Source: Phanerochaete sordida (lineage: Eukaryota > Basidiomycota > Agaricomycetes > Polyporales > Phanerochaetaceae). Taken from it: a DNA stretch of 64,000 nt. Below, one piece after another: positions 11,393 through 22,900 of the stretch. The notes beneath the pieces were generated by a model. That model made no database searches. It had not been told where the DNA came from and saw only the letters and a list, made by a program, of their open reading frames with translations. The first letter of the stretch is position 1. Every line of letters starts with the position of its first letter. The stretch is from NCBI GenBank assembly GCA_019973155.2, contig BPQB01000120.1, positions 1 to 64,000 on the forward strand, read 5' to 3'. Both the position numbers and the translations under genes were made by a program.

Positions 11393-14300
11393 ATGGCTCC
11401 ATCCTGGGGTCTATTCCTGGTGGCATGGCCGCAGCTGTGGGACAACGAGGTCTTCTCGGAGGTGACAGGCATTAGGCGCCCGATCTACATGGACGACCCT
11501 GTACCTGCCATGCCCGGACTGTTTGCCACGGACACCGACAAGCAGCAGCTGCGCGAGTTCGTCCAGCGAGTTCAGCACACGGCCGGCAAAGACCAGAAAG
11601 AGACCGTGTGGTCAGCGAAGCGTGCGCCCGCGGAGCTGCGCAATCGCCTGAATAAGTGGGCGGGATACGTCAAAAAACGGCCGGGCTTCACGCTGCACCG
11701 AAAGGTTCAAGACATTCTGGTGGAAATGCAAATGGACCACTGGGCCCAGCTTGCCCATTCCAATAATCCCAGAGACCTGAAATCGGTGAGTGGCAACAGG
11801 CTTCCAGCTCTTGGAGAGGCTGCTGATGCGCCCCCTAGATCGACATGCCAGTGCAGATAATTGTGGGCAAGTGCGGCGAGCAAATTCTCGAGCTTCTCTT
11901 CGACGACCCTCCTCGTCTCATGGGGGAGGGGCTGAGCAGCATGCTCACGATGCTGGTCACCATCGTCACCGGGGGCATGCGATCCGAGGTCAACCGTACC
12001 CTCAACAAGATTGAGCAGCTGGAGAAAGGGGTCGAGGATGATGCGGCTGGTGCGTACCCGAGCTCGATGAGTTTCACCCTATGGGCTGACAGGTTGCCCT
12101 GTGCAGAGCTCTACAACCCGAAGATCGAGGCGAAGCGACTGAAGGCCATCATCAATTCAATCACAACCAACTCAACCAAGCTGATTGAAGCAAGAGCGAA
12201 GACTCGACGAGCAGAAGATGAGGAGAAAAACACCAACTTGCAGGAGCGCATGAAGGCGATCAGGGACGCCATGGAGAGCAAGAAAGCCCGAGGTTGGTCC
12301 CACGGGGATTGAGTCACCGCTTTACTGAATATTGCTATAGCTATGCCGGACGAGACCTTCCGGATGATCGCCCAGATGACAAACGAAGCACAGCTCGAAG
12401 ACGAGCGTCAAGCTCTGGATGCGGCACTGGAGGCACAGCCTGTCGAACACGACTACGAGCCCGTCGGCCACGGGAAGCCCATGGAGAACTGGAACCTTGA
12501 CGACGAGCTAGGCCATCTCAATGGTCGATCCAGAAAAGACATCTACATCTCTCTCGGCATTCCGAACGAGCACCTGCCAACCCTTACCACCTGGCGCGAC
12601 CAGTACCGTTGTCACGATACATGGACAGAGCAAGAGGACCCGGCTCCTGAAGACCACAAAGTCCCCGCCGAGCTGAAGTGGCACCAGGTTGTCGGGCTTC
12701 GCCGCATGGCCGAAGCCATGATGGCGCACAAGAGTCTCCTGGTCCTGGACGAGGTCGGCGTGGGCAAGACGCTGCAAGTCCTCGCCCTCATCGCATACCG
12801 CATCCTGTGCTTTCGAAGCGTGGAAGTGCACAACAAGCTGTGCGGCGACTTTGGTGAGTTCCGATCCTTCTGGTGAATCCTACGGCAGGGTGTAGGACAG
12901 CCGCCGCCGGCGACCGCATGAGCTACGCGCGTTGCAGTCAATGCGGAGTGCATCGGCGAGGTGTGGACGCCAGGGGCGGCCCCTCCGTCCCGGGGCGGAG
13001 CGCACCGAGCAGATGACGCGGCGGGCATACGCTGCGAAGACACCAGTGGTGGCCACACCGCAGCAGCCCCATGTAGGGCGCAGCCACTGGTAGCACCGCA
13101 GCGCGTGCACGAGCGGTGTGGGAGGACGCCAGTGGCGGGGCACGACGTGTCTGCCGGCATGCAGTGGGGAGCGCGGTGTGGCAGGCCGCCAGCGGCGGCC
13201 ACCTTGCAGCAGCCCATGTAGGGCGCACCCACTGGTAGCACCGCAACGTGTCCACGAGCGGTGTGGAAGGACGCCAGCGGAGGCCGCTCGGGGTGGGGCA
13301 CAATATTTCTGCAGGCACACAGCACGGAGTGCAGGGTGGACGGTGTGGCAAGCCTCCAGTGGCGGCCACCTTGCAGCAGCCTATAGGGGGCGGGACCTCG
13401 ACGGGGGTGCTCGCCAAGGACGCCAGCGGCGGCCCTACAGCTCGTCAGATGCAGTCTGCTGACTAATACCCTTCCGCATCCTCCGCAGCGAAAGACCCGG
13501 TGGAGACACTCCAGCCTGGGATTGTTGTCATCGTCCTGCCGCCGACCCTCATCAAGCAGTGGCGGGGAGAAATCGAGACATGGTTCCGCTACAACTCAGT
13601 CTTCATTGCTGAATACACGACCAAATATAGCAAGGAAGTTAGGCGCAAGTGGTGGGAAGCCTTCGTTTCGCAAAGAGACTACCCGGCCCACCACAAGATT
13701 GTCCTGGCGTCACGTGGGGTGAGCAGTCACATATTCTTGTGGCAACGGACGGCTGACGAGATCTCCGCAACAAGGCCGTGTTCACAGACGCGGAGCACTG
13801 CTTCACCAACAAGGGCAAGGTCCGCCCGGAGAAGGTCGAGAACACCTTGTTTGGGGCAGAGATAGGGCTCCTCATCGCCGACGAGATTCATGAGATCCGG
13901 AACCCCGGTCACCGTCTCACTACAATGATGGAGCTCAGAGCGCGTGTAGGTTGGTTGATCGCGTTGAGTGCTACACCCCTCGTGACACGCCCGCAAGTAA
14001 GTGTCACAGGCTTGTCGAGTATGAAACACGCAGCTTACAATGTCAAGGACCCCGTTCAAATTGGCAGGATAATGGGCGTCCCAGGTTGTACGGAGACCGT
14101 CGTGAAGCAGTTTGAGCGCCGCTTGCGCCAGGCGAGGACTATCGACAACAATCGCCGTAAGGCTGACGGTTCGGCGGTCAATGTCGAACGTGCCAAAGCT
14201 TTGCGCGGCGAGCGAATCTCCACAGAGGAGTACGAGGTCCCGAAGGCGCAGCGGGAGTGTATTGCGACCCTGAAGACCCTCTTCAAGGGGTGGGCCATGC

Positions 14301-17300
14301 GCCGCACAATCAGGAGCCTCGACAATGAAGGCAACCCGATCTGGGGCGCAGACCCTCCGATCGAAATCTACATCTTCGGCAAGCTGTACGAACACGAGCG
14401 GAAGGCGATCGCAGAGCGCGTCGCGGAGGACATCGACGACGGCGACGTTGGCCAGTGGCAGTCGGTGAGTACTGGTGACCTGCTAGTTTAAACGTGTCAT
14501 GCCTGCCAGTGGCTTGCGCTGCGGCCTGACCCCATTTGGAGACGGGCTGGCGACCACTGATGGCTAAAATGTCCTGCGCGGAGGCAGGGTGAGCTGCATC
14601 ACGGCGGCCACTGGCGGCCGCGCTCCCCCGAAGCTGGCAGCTCGCGGTCAGCTAGCAGTGTCCGCAGCCACATGCATGGCGAGGCTGTATGGCACGCAAC
14701 GCACTCAGCGGCGGCAGCCTGTGGCGGCTGTTCGTTGCGGCTGCGCATCTTGGGCGGGACCCGTGGTGCACGCAGGCCGCCAGCGGAGGCTACCGAGACG
14801 GTCAATACTTGCACATACTGACCTTCGAACAGAATTTCTACTACGACGTACGCAAGATTCTGGTCCACGTCAACTTCTACAGGTATGACGTCGCGCGAGC
14901 GGGCAAGGACTACACTGGGCCTGCCGCATGGCAACTGCCTCAGACACTCGAGGAATACCAGCAGCTGCCGTCGACGAAGATTGATCTGGCGGTCGAGATC
15001 ATCAAGCATCACCTCGCGATGACGGGCGCCGCACCCCTGGTCAACGCCTGTTTGCATGGGGACCGTCTCGGTCCCGGGTCTGAGGAGTGGGACAAGTATA
15101 CCAATGCTCTCGTTCCTTCCGTTGAGGCTTTCCGACACCGTCCGTCGATTGGGCCGACTCCGGCTGCCTCGACGCGCATCACTCCGGATGCTGTGTCAAA
15201 CGCAGACGAGAGTTCTGACTCTCCCGCAGCACCAGGGAGCTATGCAGGCTCCGAGATGGGTGGAGACGGGGACAAGGCTACAAGCGAGGACGATGAGTAC
15301 AGGGACGACAACGACACCACAGACAGCACCGATGTGGGTGAATCCAAGGAAGAGGATGACTCCGAGGATGAGGATGAGGATGACGATGACGATGCCGACG
15401 CTACCAGGCCCGAGGAGTATGTCCCTCTGTGGGACACGACACTTCCCGACAAGATCGTGGTATACAGCTTCTTCACGCAACAGCAGCAGCTGCTGAAGAA
15501 GGTAAGGTTGCCGTGTCACTGCTTTGCCCTTCTGACACTGGCAGCAGGTGCTCGAGTTCCATGGCATTCACGCTCTGCTGCTGCATGGCAGTCTTTCGCG
15601 GAAAAAGCGAGCAGAGGTTCTGCAAAAGTTTCGGCAGTCGCCCGTTGGATGCGTCTTGATCGTTACCTCAGTCGGGATCACGGGGCTGAACCTCGACTGT
15701 GCAAACATCGTCATCTTCCTGGTGAGTTTTCTCGTCTGTGAGCATTATTCGGGGGCCTCACTCGTCCGGCAGTCCTCGATGTGGTCAGGGCAAGAGGACC
15801 GGCAATTCATCGGACGTGTCTGGCGCAGCCCACAAACTAAGCCTGTGCTCGTCTACCGACCCCTGGCGATGGAGGTCAACGAGAGCAGCCTCAGCAACAT
15901 CGCGTTCAGCAAGGAAGAGATGCACGACGACTTTATTTCGCCGGCGGACGATGAGCGTTCCTCACTGATTAGTACGTGATCACTACTGGGTGGGCGATGT
16001 CACCGGGTAATAACCAAGCTCCCGTACCAGGCACTGCTGCCGCTGAAGCCTTGCTCAAGGGAGTAGAGGAGATAGGCGTACCGGGCTCATCTAGCAACAA
16101 GGGTCGCGGCCGTGGCCGTGGCCGCGGCCGGGCTCGTGGAGCCAGGCGGAAAGAGCCGTCCACCAGGGCTGTTGTCGAATCGGAGGATGAGCTTCCAGTG
16201 GTGTCCGCCCCTAGCCAGGCTGAGCAGACACCAGGAGGCAGCAGCAGGACCAGTGCTAAGCCGTCACGGAAGCGACAACGGAAGTCTTCTACGCCTATCC
16301 GCGAGGCCAATGACGCAGGGATGGGCCATGAGACGCAGGCCACCACGACAACGGCCGCCGCGGGAGGCCAAGGGGCGCTGAGCTCAGTCTCGCCTCCGGT
16401 GCCCACTGCATCCGCTACTGGCAACGAGGACCGTGCACTGGGCGACGGCGGTGGGGCATCGCAAGTCGACAGCAGCAGCGGGGTCAAGCAGCCTGGAAAG
16501 CGAAGGAGGACGTCTTCGGGGCCTACCCGCGCGGGTGGTGACACGAGGTTGGGGGAGGGAACGCAAGGCGCGGTGGTGGCAGGCGCCGCTGGCGGCCATG
16601 CGGCGCGCGGCCGTTCTCCGAGTCCTGCCGCTCAGGACCCTCCACCACTCGATGAACCACGCTCGCCGACAGACGACAGTGGCGCTCCCCGCGCAGGCAG
16701 CGAGCCAGTGCTGCACGGAACGCCGGCATCGCCTGCAGCCAAGGCCGCCAGCGGCGGCCCTTCTTCTGCCGCGCCCCGGGACACGGCTGCGAGCTGTCCC
16801 CCACCCGTGAAGGTGGGCAAAGATTCCGGCGGTGGCTGGGATGAGAAGGCCTCGCCTGGCGGCCATCCGTCTGCAGCACGCCGTGGAGCTACCATGCCCC
16901 CACGCTCAGCCGCGGGCGCCGGTGATGACGGCCCAGGCGAGGAGGCCTCCACTGGCGGCCGTCCGTCTGCAGCGCCCCGCAGAGCTACTACGCCCCCACG
17001 CCCAACCGCGGCCCCCGGTGGTGACGGCTCGCGCGAGGAGGCTTCCACTGGCGGCCGTCCGTCTGCAGCGCCCCGCGGAGCTACTGCGCCCCCACGCCCA
17101 ACCGCGGCCCCCGGTGGTGACGGCTCGCGCGAGGAGGCTTCCACTGGCGGCCGTCCGTCTGCAGCGCCCCGCGGAGCTACTACGCCCCCACGCCCAACCG
17201 CGGCCCCCGGTGGTGACGGCTCGCGCGAGGAGGCTTCCACTGGCGGGCTGCCGTCTGCAGGTAGTCCTGGAGATACCATGCCCGAGCAGCCTGGGCGCGA

Positions 17301-17954
17301 CCTGCCGGAGGCGAGGTCTCCTAGGAGGGCCCAGCGGGCAGGCACAGCTCGTGGACCGGTGGTCCAGATGCGCCTGGAAGATGAGACCATGAGCGAGGCA
17401 GTGGATAGTATGCTGGTCGGTTCGTACGGCTGAGGCAGCTGTCTACGTCGAGTTTAGCTAACTGGGTGAGCGTAGGGTCAAACCGGAAAGGCAAGGGTAA
17501 AGGAAGATCTGCCCAGTACGACTCCACCAGAGCGATTCGACTTGAAACACTGGAGCTCCGGGCGCGATCGGCTGTGCAGCCCCAAACCCATGCAGAAGGC
17601 ACGCCGGGTGGCGATGATATGGCAGCGGTGGCCCACGACAACGCTGGAGCAGGCTCAGCAGAGGACAGCTCCAGCAGCAGGAGCGGGCTCAGGCGATCTC
17701 GATCGCCTCAAGCGCAAAGCCCATCACGGAAGAGGCCCAAGACACACAGCTCCGCTGTCGAAGCATTCGGGAGCGCACAGCCCCCGAGCACACGTGCGCG
17801 AGCGAAGGCTCAGGAGCAGGACACTGCCGCTGCTGCGGCGGCGGGTCCTGCGTTCGACAAGCTGCCAGGATTCGATAGCTCAAAGACGAGAGAGCAGCCC
17901 AAGGGCGGTGCATCGTCTCGCGCATCGGGTAGCACCAGTGGTCGCAGGCCGTGA
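11393..17954 (+). CDS. SNF2-family helicase-like protein, copy 1 (1,693 aa, 12 exons)
   Basis: Exons: 11393-11785, 11839-12049, 12107-12292, 12341-12853, 13489-13718, 13775-13996, 14048-14464, 14833-15501, 15548-15721, 15773-15971, 16031-17419, 17476-17954; phases agree, giving 1,694 codons with stop. Helicase motifs in order: I DEVGVGKT, Ia VLPPTLIKQW, II DEIH, III SATP, IV KIVVYSFFTQQQ, V VTSVGITGLNL and VI QEDRQFIGRVWRSPQ. These match SNF2 ATPases (DNA translocases), not RecQ. An acidic D/E tract precedes motif IV. The ~430-residue N-terminal region is not recognised. The C-terminal tail has a GR-repeat (RGRGRGRGRARG), the motif VESEDE, five 32-aa Ala/Pro/Gly-rich repeats and a basic end. 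Introns 4 (635 nt) and 7 (368 nt) are filled with 17-bp palindromes; the others are 46-59 nt. A nuclear role at chromatin or the subtelomere is inference. Confidence 0.88.
12971..13436. repeat. Palindrome-motif array in intron 4 of helicase 1
   Basis: The 635-nt intron 12854-13488 contains about nine motif copies or variants, including 13184-13200 (GGCCGCCAGCGGCGGCC) and 13351-13367. A larger unit containing GCAGCAGCC(C)CATGTAGGGCGC recurs near 13061, 13207 and 13373, with periods of about 146 and 166 bp. The matching intron of helicase 2 has a different array built on the same core. Confidence 0.88.
14502..14791. repeat. Palindrome motifs in intron 7 of helicase 1
   Basis: The 368-nt intron 14465-14832 carries a full copy at 14603-14619 (GGCGGCCACTGGCGGCC), another at 14775-14791, and partial copies near 14502 and 14708. 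All other introns of this gene except intron 4 are 59 nt or shorter and lack the motif. Confidence 0.85.
16848..17248 (+). repeat. 96-bp coding minisatellite with the palindromic core in frame
   Basis: The core starts at 16848, 16944, 17040, 17136 and 17232, exactly 96 bp apart. Units 2-4 are nearly identical; unit 1 is diverged and the last is partial. Because 96 is a multiple of three, each unit adds 32 residues of the form EEASTGGRPSAAPRGAT... followed by a Pro/Ala/Gly stretch. Two further cores lie upstream in the same exon at 16582-16597 and 16743-16759. The repeat is inside the C-terminal tail of SNF2 helicase 1. Confidence 0.93.
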
Positions 17955-18487
17955 GTTAGAGGCCTCGTGACGAAATGAAAAGGAGAACTCCACTGTGTAG
18001 TAATCGCATTCCGGTCACTAGCCGCAGTTTGATCTTCTTGCCACAACGTACCTGCAATGCCACATGTTTTCCATCTGTTTTGCATCCGCGCCATCAAGCG
18101 AGAGGGCTTTGTGCGATTCCAACAAGGTGTGATAGGATTAGCACCGGTGGTGCCGGCCAGTGGCGGCCCTTCCCTCATGACCTGGCTTCATGTGGGCAGG
18201 ATTAGCTATTCAACCCGTCGGGTGGAGGGCCGCCGCTGGCGGCCATTGCGAGGTGATTCGGCCCATGCCCAGCAGTGGCCTTCAGTGGCCTTGAGAAAGC
18301 ACGACGAAGCCATAGACACAAACAATATATACTGCGGGGCAAGCTAGTAGTACACTGGCGCTAATAGTACACTGGCGAAAAGAGAGCTGGGGGGGGGCGG
18401 ATGATGCGTGCGCAATTTGTACAAGACGGGCATGGAGAGCTCGAGACCTGGCGGCAACCGAGACGATGGCGACGACGAAACCTTCAC
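17955..18487. other. Intergenic gap between the two convergent helicase genes
   Basis: This 533-bp gap between the two stop codons contains motif copies at 18152-18168 and 18228-18244 (GGCCGCCGCTGGCGGCC). A short direct repeat of AGTACACTGGCG occurs near 18350 and 18368, followed by a run of nine or so G residues. No gene is supported. Confidence 0.7.
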
Positions 18488-19917
18488 CTACGCTGTGCCG
18501 GAACCCCGGCCAAGGGGTGGCTTGACGCGTGAGCGAAGCGTCCTGCCGGACGGCACCGGATCCTTCGCCTTCTGCACAGGGCTTTGTGGCAGCGGCGGCG
18601 GTGACTCTGCGTCGTCATCGGGGGTAGGTGTGAGCGGGCTACTCCCACGATCTTCCTCCGCTGCACTGGGCTCGGCGCTCACGTCCTCGGGGACAGCGGG
18701 GAGGCCTTGCTCAGCAGTGCTGCCGGGGGGGTCGTCGATGTGCATCTTGTCGAGGTTATTTTCGAAGCCCCCCAAGTCGCGGGCTGCGGCGGGCTGGGCG
18801 CCACTAGCGGCCGCTGCTGAGCTAGAGGGGCGAGCGTGCACAATGGGGCGACGGACGCCACTGGCTGGCAGGCGGATCGTCACAGGCGCGGACTGGGCGC
18901 CGCCCGCGAGGATCGACGTGGCGCGGCTTGGCTGAGCGTGCTGAGGGGGCAGGGGGACTCCACCGGCGGGCGGAGTGCCAGGTGACGGCGGCTCGTAAGG
19001 AGGATCGGCCATCTGGATGTCATGCTCTCCTCGCATGGAGTCCGGCGACGGAGGCCTAGCAGCGGCCTTGCCCTGGTGCTTCGCCTGAGACCTGAGTGGA
19101 GTCTCATCCTCCGACTCGACCTCCTCCTGGGTGACGGGTGCTCTACGACCACGTCCGCGTCCACGGCCACGACCGCGACTACGCCCACTGTCCGAGGGAC
19201 CTGCCTCGGAAGGATCGTCGTCGCCGCGGATTGCCTGCACGGCCGCATTGCCTAGTGTTCAAGAGAGATGTCAGATGTGTAAACGGTATGTGGATACGGA
19301 TCGTGTCCACACTTACGTATGAGGGGCGAGATCTCCTCGGGGGCGATGAAAGCGTCGTGCATCTCTTCCTTGCTGAAAGAGATGTTGCTCAAGCTTGTCT
19401 CGTTCACCTCCAAGGCCAGAGGGCGGTAGACGAGCACAGGTTTCGTCTGAGGGCTGCGCCACACACGTCCGATGAACTGACGATCCTCCTGGCCTGACCA
19501 CATCGACGACTGCATTGAGCCGAAGATGTTTGGCTGAGATCAGCTCAATGACCCAGCGGCGGGAAGGAGGGCGTACCAGGAAGATGACGATGTTGGCGCA
19601 GTCGAGGTTGAGGCCGGTGATTCCGACGTGGGTGACGATCAAGACCTCGGGAGTATCGGAATCCCGGAAGGTCTCAAGAACCTGGGCCCGCTTCTTGCAC
19701 GAGAGGCTACCGTGAAGGACTGTAGCCTGAATTCCCCATCGCCAGTCGAGGACCTGCGCAGGGTTACAGCGATCTGAAGCAGAGACATAGTATCTGTACT
19801 TACTTTCTTCAGCAGCTGCTGCTGCTGCGTGAAGAAACAGTAGACGACAATCTTGTCGGGGGTGGAGATATCCCAGAGCGGTTCAGGGGGTACGTAGTCC
19901 TCCTCGTCCTCGTCGTC

Positions 19918-19952
<35 letters not shown>

Positions 19953-22900
19953 TGTCGCTCGGGTCTTGCTCGGCCTTGTCGCCGCCGTCCTCGTCTTGCT
20001 CGTCCTTGTCGCCGCCTCGTGGCTTAGCGGCCTGCCGGGCACGATCGCGCTCCTCCTGGATGCGACGAGCTTTGCACTCCTTGGCATGTATGCGGAAAGG
20101 CTCGTAGGAGGGGTGAAGTTCGTTCTGGAAGGAGTCCCACTGCGGCGAATCGGGGGTGAGGCTATCACCATTGGGGTGCTTGTTGACAAGGGGCGCGGCC
20201 GCGGGGATGTAGAGATGGTTCTGGATGATGTCGACGGCCATGTCGATCTTCATGGACGGCTTCTGCATGTACTCCTCCTTGGTGTGGGGGAGTCTCCACG
20301 TCGCTGGGCCATCGTAGTTGGGCGTGGCTTCGACGGTGAGTAGGTGCTGGTAGAAGTCGACGTGAACGAGGATTTTGCGAATGTCGAGGTAGAAATTCTG
20401 ATGAGGTTTAATCAGTATGTGTCGCAGTATTTAATGCAGGAAGCCACTGGAGACCAGCGCGCGCTGCGAAGCTCGTCACCCCGAGCTACTAGCAGTAGCA
20501 GCGATGGCGTAGCATCCTGTCATCCGCGCTGGCAGAGGAGCCGCTGGAGGCCGCGCGACACACGGCCCTCGCGGTGTGGCAGCGCGTGGGGAGCGCACGA
20601 GACCTGGCAGCCGCTGCGGGCCCACAGGAGGCGGACCGCGAGGTTCCACGGTCGCCAGTGGCGGCCGTGGGGATACTGGACGCATGGCAGTATCCTGGCC
20701 AGTGACGGGGTGTCACGGCACCAGCCAGCCAGCGCACTGGCGAAGCAGCCACTGGAGGCCGCGCGTGCCTCCGTCCTCGCGGCATGGCGACGCTCAGGGC
20801 ATCTGAGGCGCAGCCCGCGCTGCTCTGCGGCCGCCACTGGCAGCCACGAGCGCTGCCCGGGACTGCCACGGACCATGGGCTAGGCGAGAGTCGTCGCGGG
20901 TGGGTGGCCGCCACTGGCGGCCGCGGGGCGGTGGAGGCGCCCTCTCGGCACAACACCGCAGCGCGCACTCCGCGGACACGCAGCCCGTGCACCCCCGCAG
21001 GCGCCGCCGCGGGCGGCCGCACTGCCCTACGGCCGCCACTGGCAGCCGCGAGCGCTGCCCGGGACGGCCGCGGGCCGTGGGCTAGGGGTGAGTCGTCGCG
21101 GGTGGGTGGCCGCCAGTGGCGGCTGCGAGGCAGTGGAGGGTCCCTCCCAGCACAACACCGCCGAACGCACTCCACGGACACGCAGCCCGCGCATCCCCGC
21201 AGGCGCCATCGGCGGCCGCAGCCTGCGGGGATCGAGCGGTGGACCCCAGCTGTGGCCAGCAACGAACGCGGCCTCCCTCACATGTGGTCGCCAGTGGCGG
21301 CCACTATGCGTCTACAAAGAAATGCAACTCACCGACTGCCACTGCCCAACGTCGCCGTCCCGGATGTCGCGCGCGACGAGGCCAGAGATGCACTCGCGCT
21401 CGTGCTCGTACAGCTTGCCGAAGACGTAGATCTCGATGGGAGGGTCCGCGCCCCAGATGGGGTTCCCCTGATTGTCAAGACTGCGAATTGTGCGGCGCAT
21501 GGCCGAGCCCTTGAAGAGGCGCTGGAGGGACGCGATTAACTCCCGCTGTACCTTGGGAGACTCATACTCCTCGGTGGAGATGCGCTCTCCGCGCAAGGCT
21601 TTGGCGCGCTCGACGTTGACGGGTCCGCCCTCCTGCTTGCGACGGTTGGCGTCTGCCTTTCTGGCAGCACGGAGGCGGCTCTCGAAACGTCTGGCAAGCT
21701 CCGCCGTGCAGCCGGGAATGTGCATCATGCGGCCAATCTGTACGGTGTCCTGCGAGTATCGCTGAGCATGTCGCTGAAATGGCAATCTGGAAAACCATAC
21801 CTGGGGACGGGTGACGAGGGGGGTGGCGCTCAGAGCAATGAGGAACCCGACGTGGCGCACGAGCTCTATCATCGTGTTCAGGCGGTGGCCGAAGTTACGT
21901 ATCTCGTGGATCTCGTCGGCGACGAGCAGGCCGATTTGTGCGCCAAACAGGGTGTCCTCGACGCGGTCAGGATTGACGATGCCCTTGGCGGTGAAGGCCC
22001 GCGTGGCGTCACTAAACACGGCCTATGGGTGCGCGATCCATGAGCTCTCGAGTTTGCTCGACACATGTGACACTTACCGAGCGTGACGCGAGAATGATCT
22101 TGTGATGAGGCGGGTAATCTGTCTTGTCGTTCAAGGCTTTCCACCATGCGCGACGCGTGTCGGCGTCCCATTTCGTGGTGTACTCGGCGATGAAGATCGT
22201 GTTGCACAAGAACCATGTCTCGATCTCGCTGCGCCACTGCTTGATGAGGGTAGGGGGGAGGACGATGACGACGAGTCCAGGGAGGACCTCGGCATCGGGA
22301 GATTCTTCTGAGGAACGAGTTAGCGTCAAACGTGGGATGGCGAGGCAGCACGAGCGATGCAGCCGCCACTGGCGTCCTCCGCGGTGTGACTCGCGGGCAA
22401 GACGCAGCGGCGCGGTTGCACCAGGCCGCCACTGGCGGGTCGCGGGCACAGAGAGCAGTGGCGGCGGGACGTCACACTGCCTGCTCCGCCGAAGCTGCCA
22501 GCGGCGGCCGTCACAGCAGGGGACGGAGCGTAGCCGCAGGCACGGCGCAGCGAAGGCCGCCAGCGGCGGCCGTCACAGCAGGGGATGGAGCGTAGCGGCA
22601 GGCACAGCGCAGTGAAGGCCGCCAGCGGCGGCCGTCACAGCAGGGGACGCAGCGTAGCGGCAGGCACGGCGCAGCGAAGGCCGCCAGCGGCGGCCATGTC
22701 CAGTCATGACGGCGTGATTGCCCAGAGAACAGGCTGATCGCACTCACCAAAACTGCCGGGGAGATGGCCTTGCTTCTCCAAGCTCCGAAGGCACAGGATG
22801 CGATATGCGATGAGGGCGAGGACCTGCAGCGTCTTGCCAACGCCGACCTCGTCCAGGACAAGGAGGCTCTGGCGCGCCATCATGGCTTCGGCCAGTCGGC

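Noticed and set aside
20489..21262. 257-codon minus-strand frame, and similar GC-rich frames at 12612-13325 and 24414-25064
   Set aside because: They lie in introns or intergenic arrays made of the palindrome repeats. The lack of stops reflects repeat period and GC content, and paralogous introns do not conserve them.
22493..22695. Regular repeat-spacer pattern resembling a CRISPR array (also at 2937-3511 and 16848-17248)
   Set aside because: The spacers are themselves near-identical copies, so these are minisatellites. The context is a eukaryotic subtelomere and no Cas-like protein is present.
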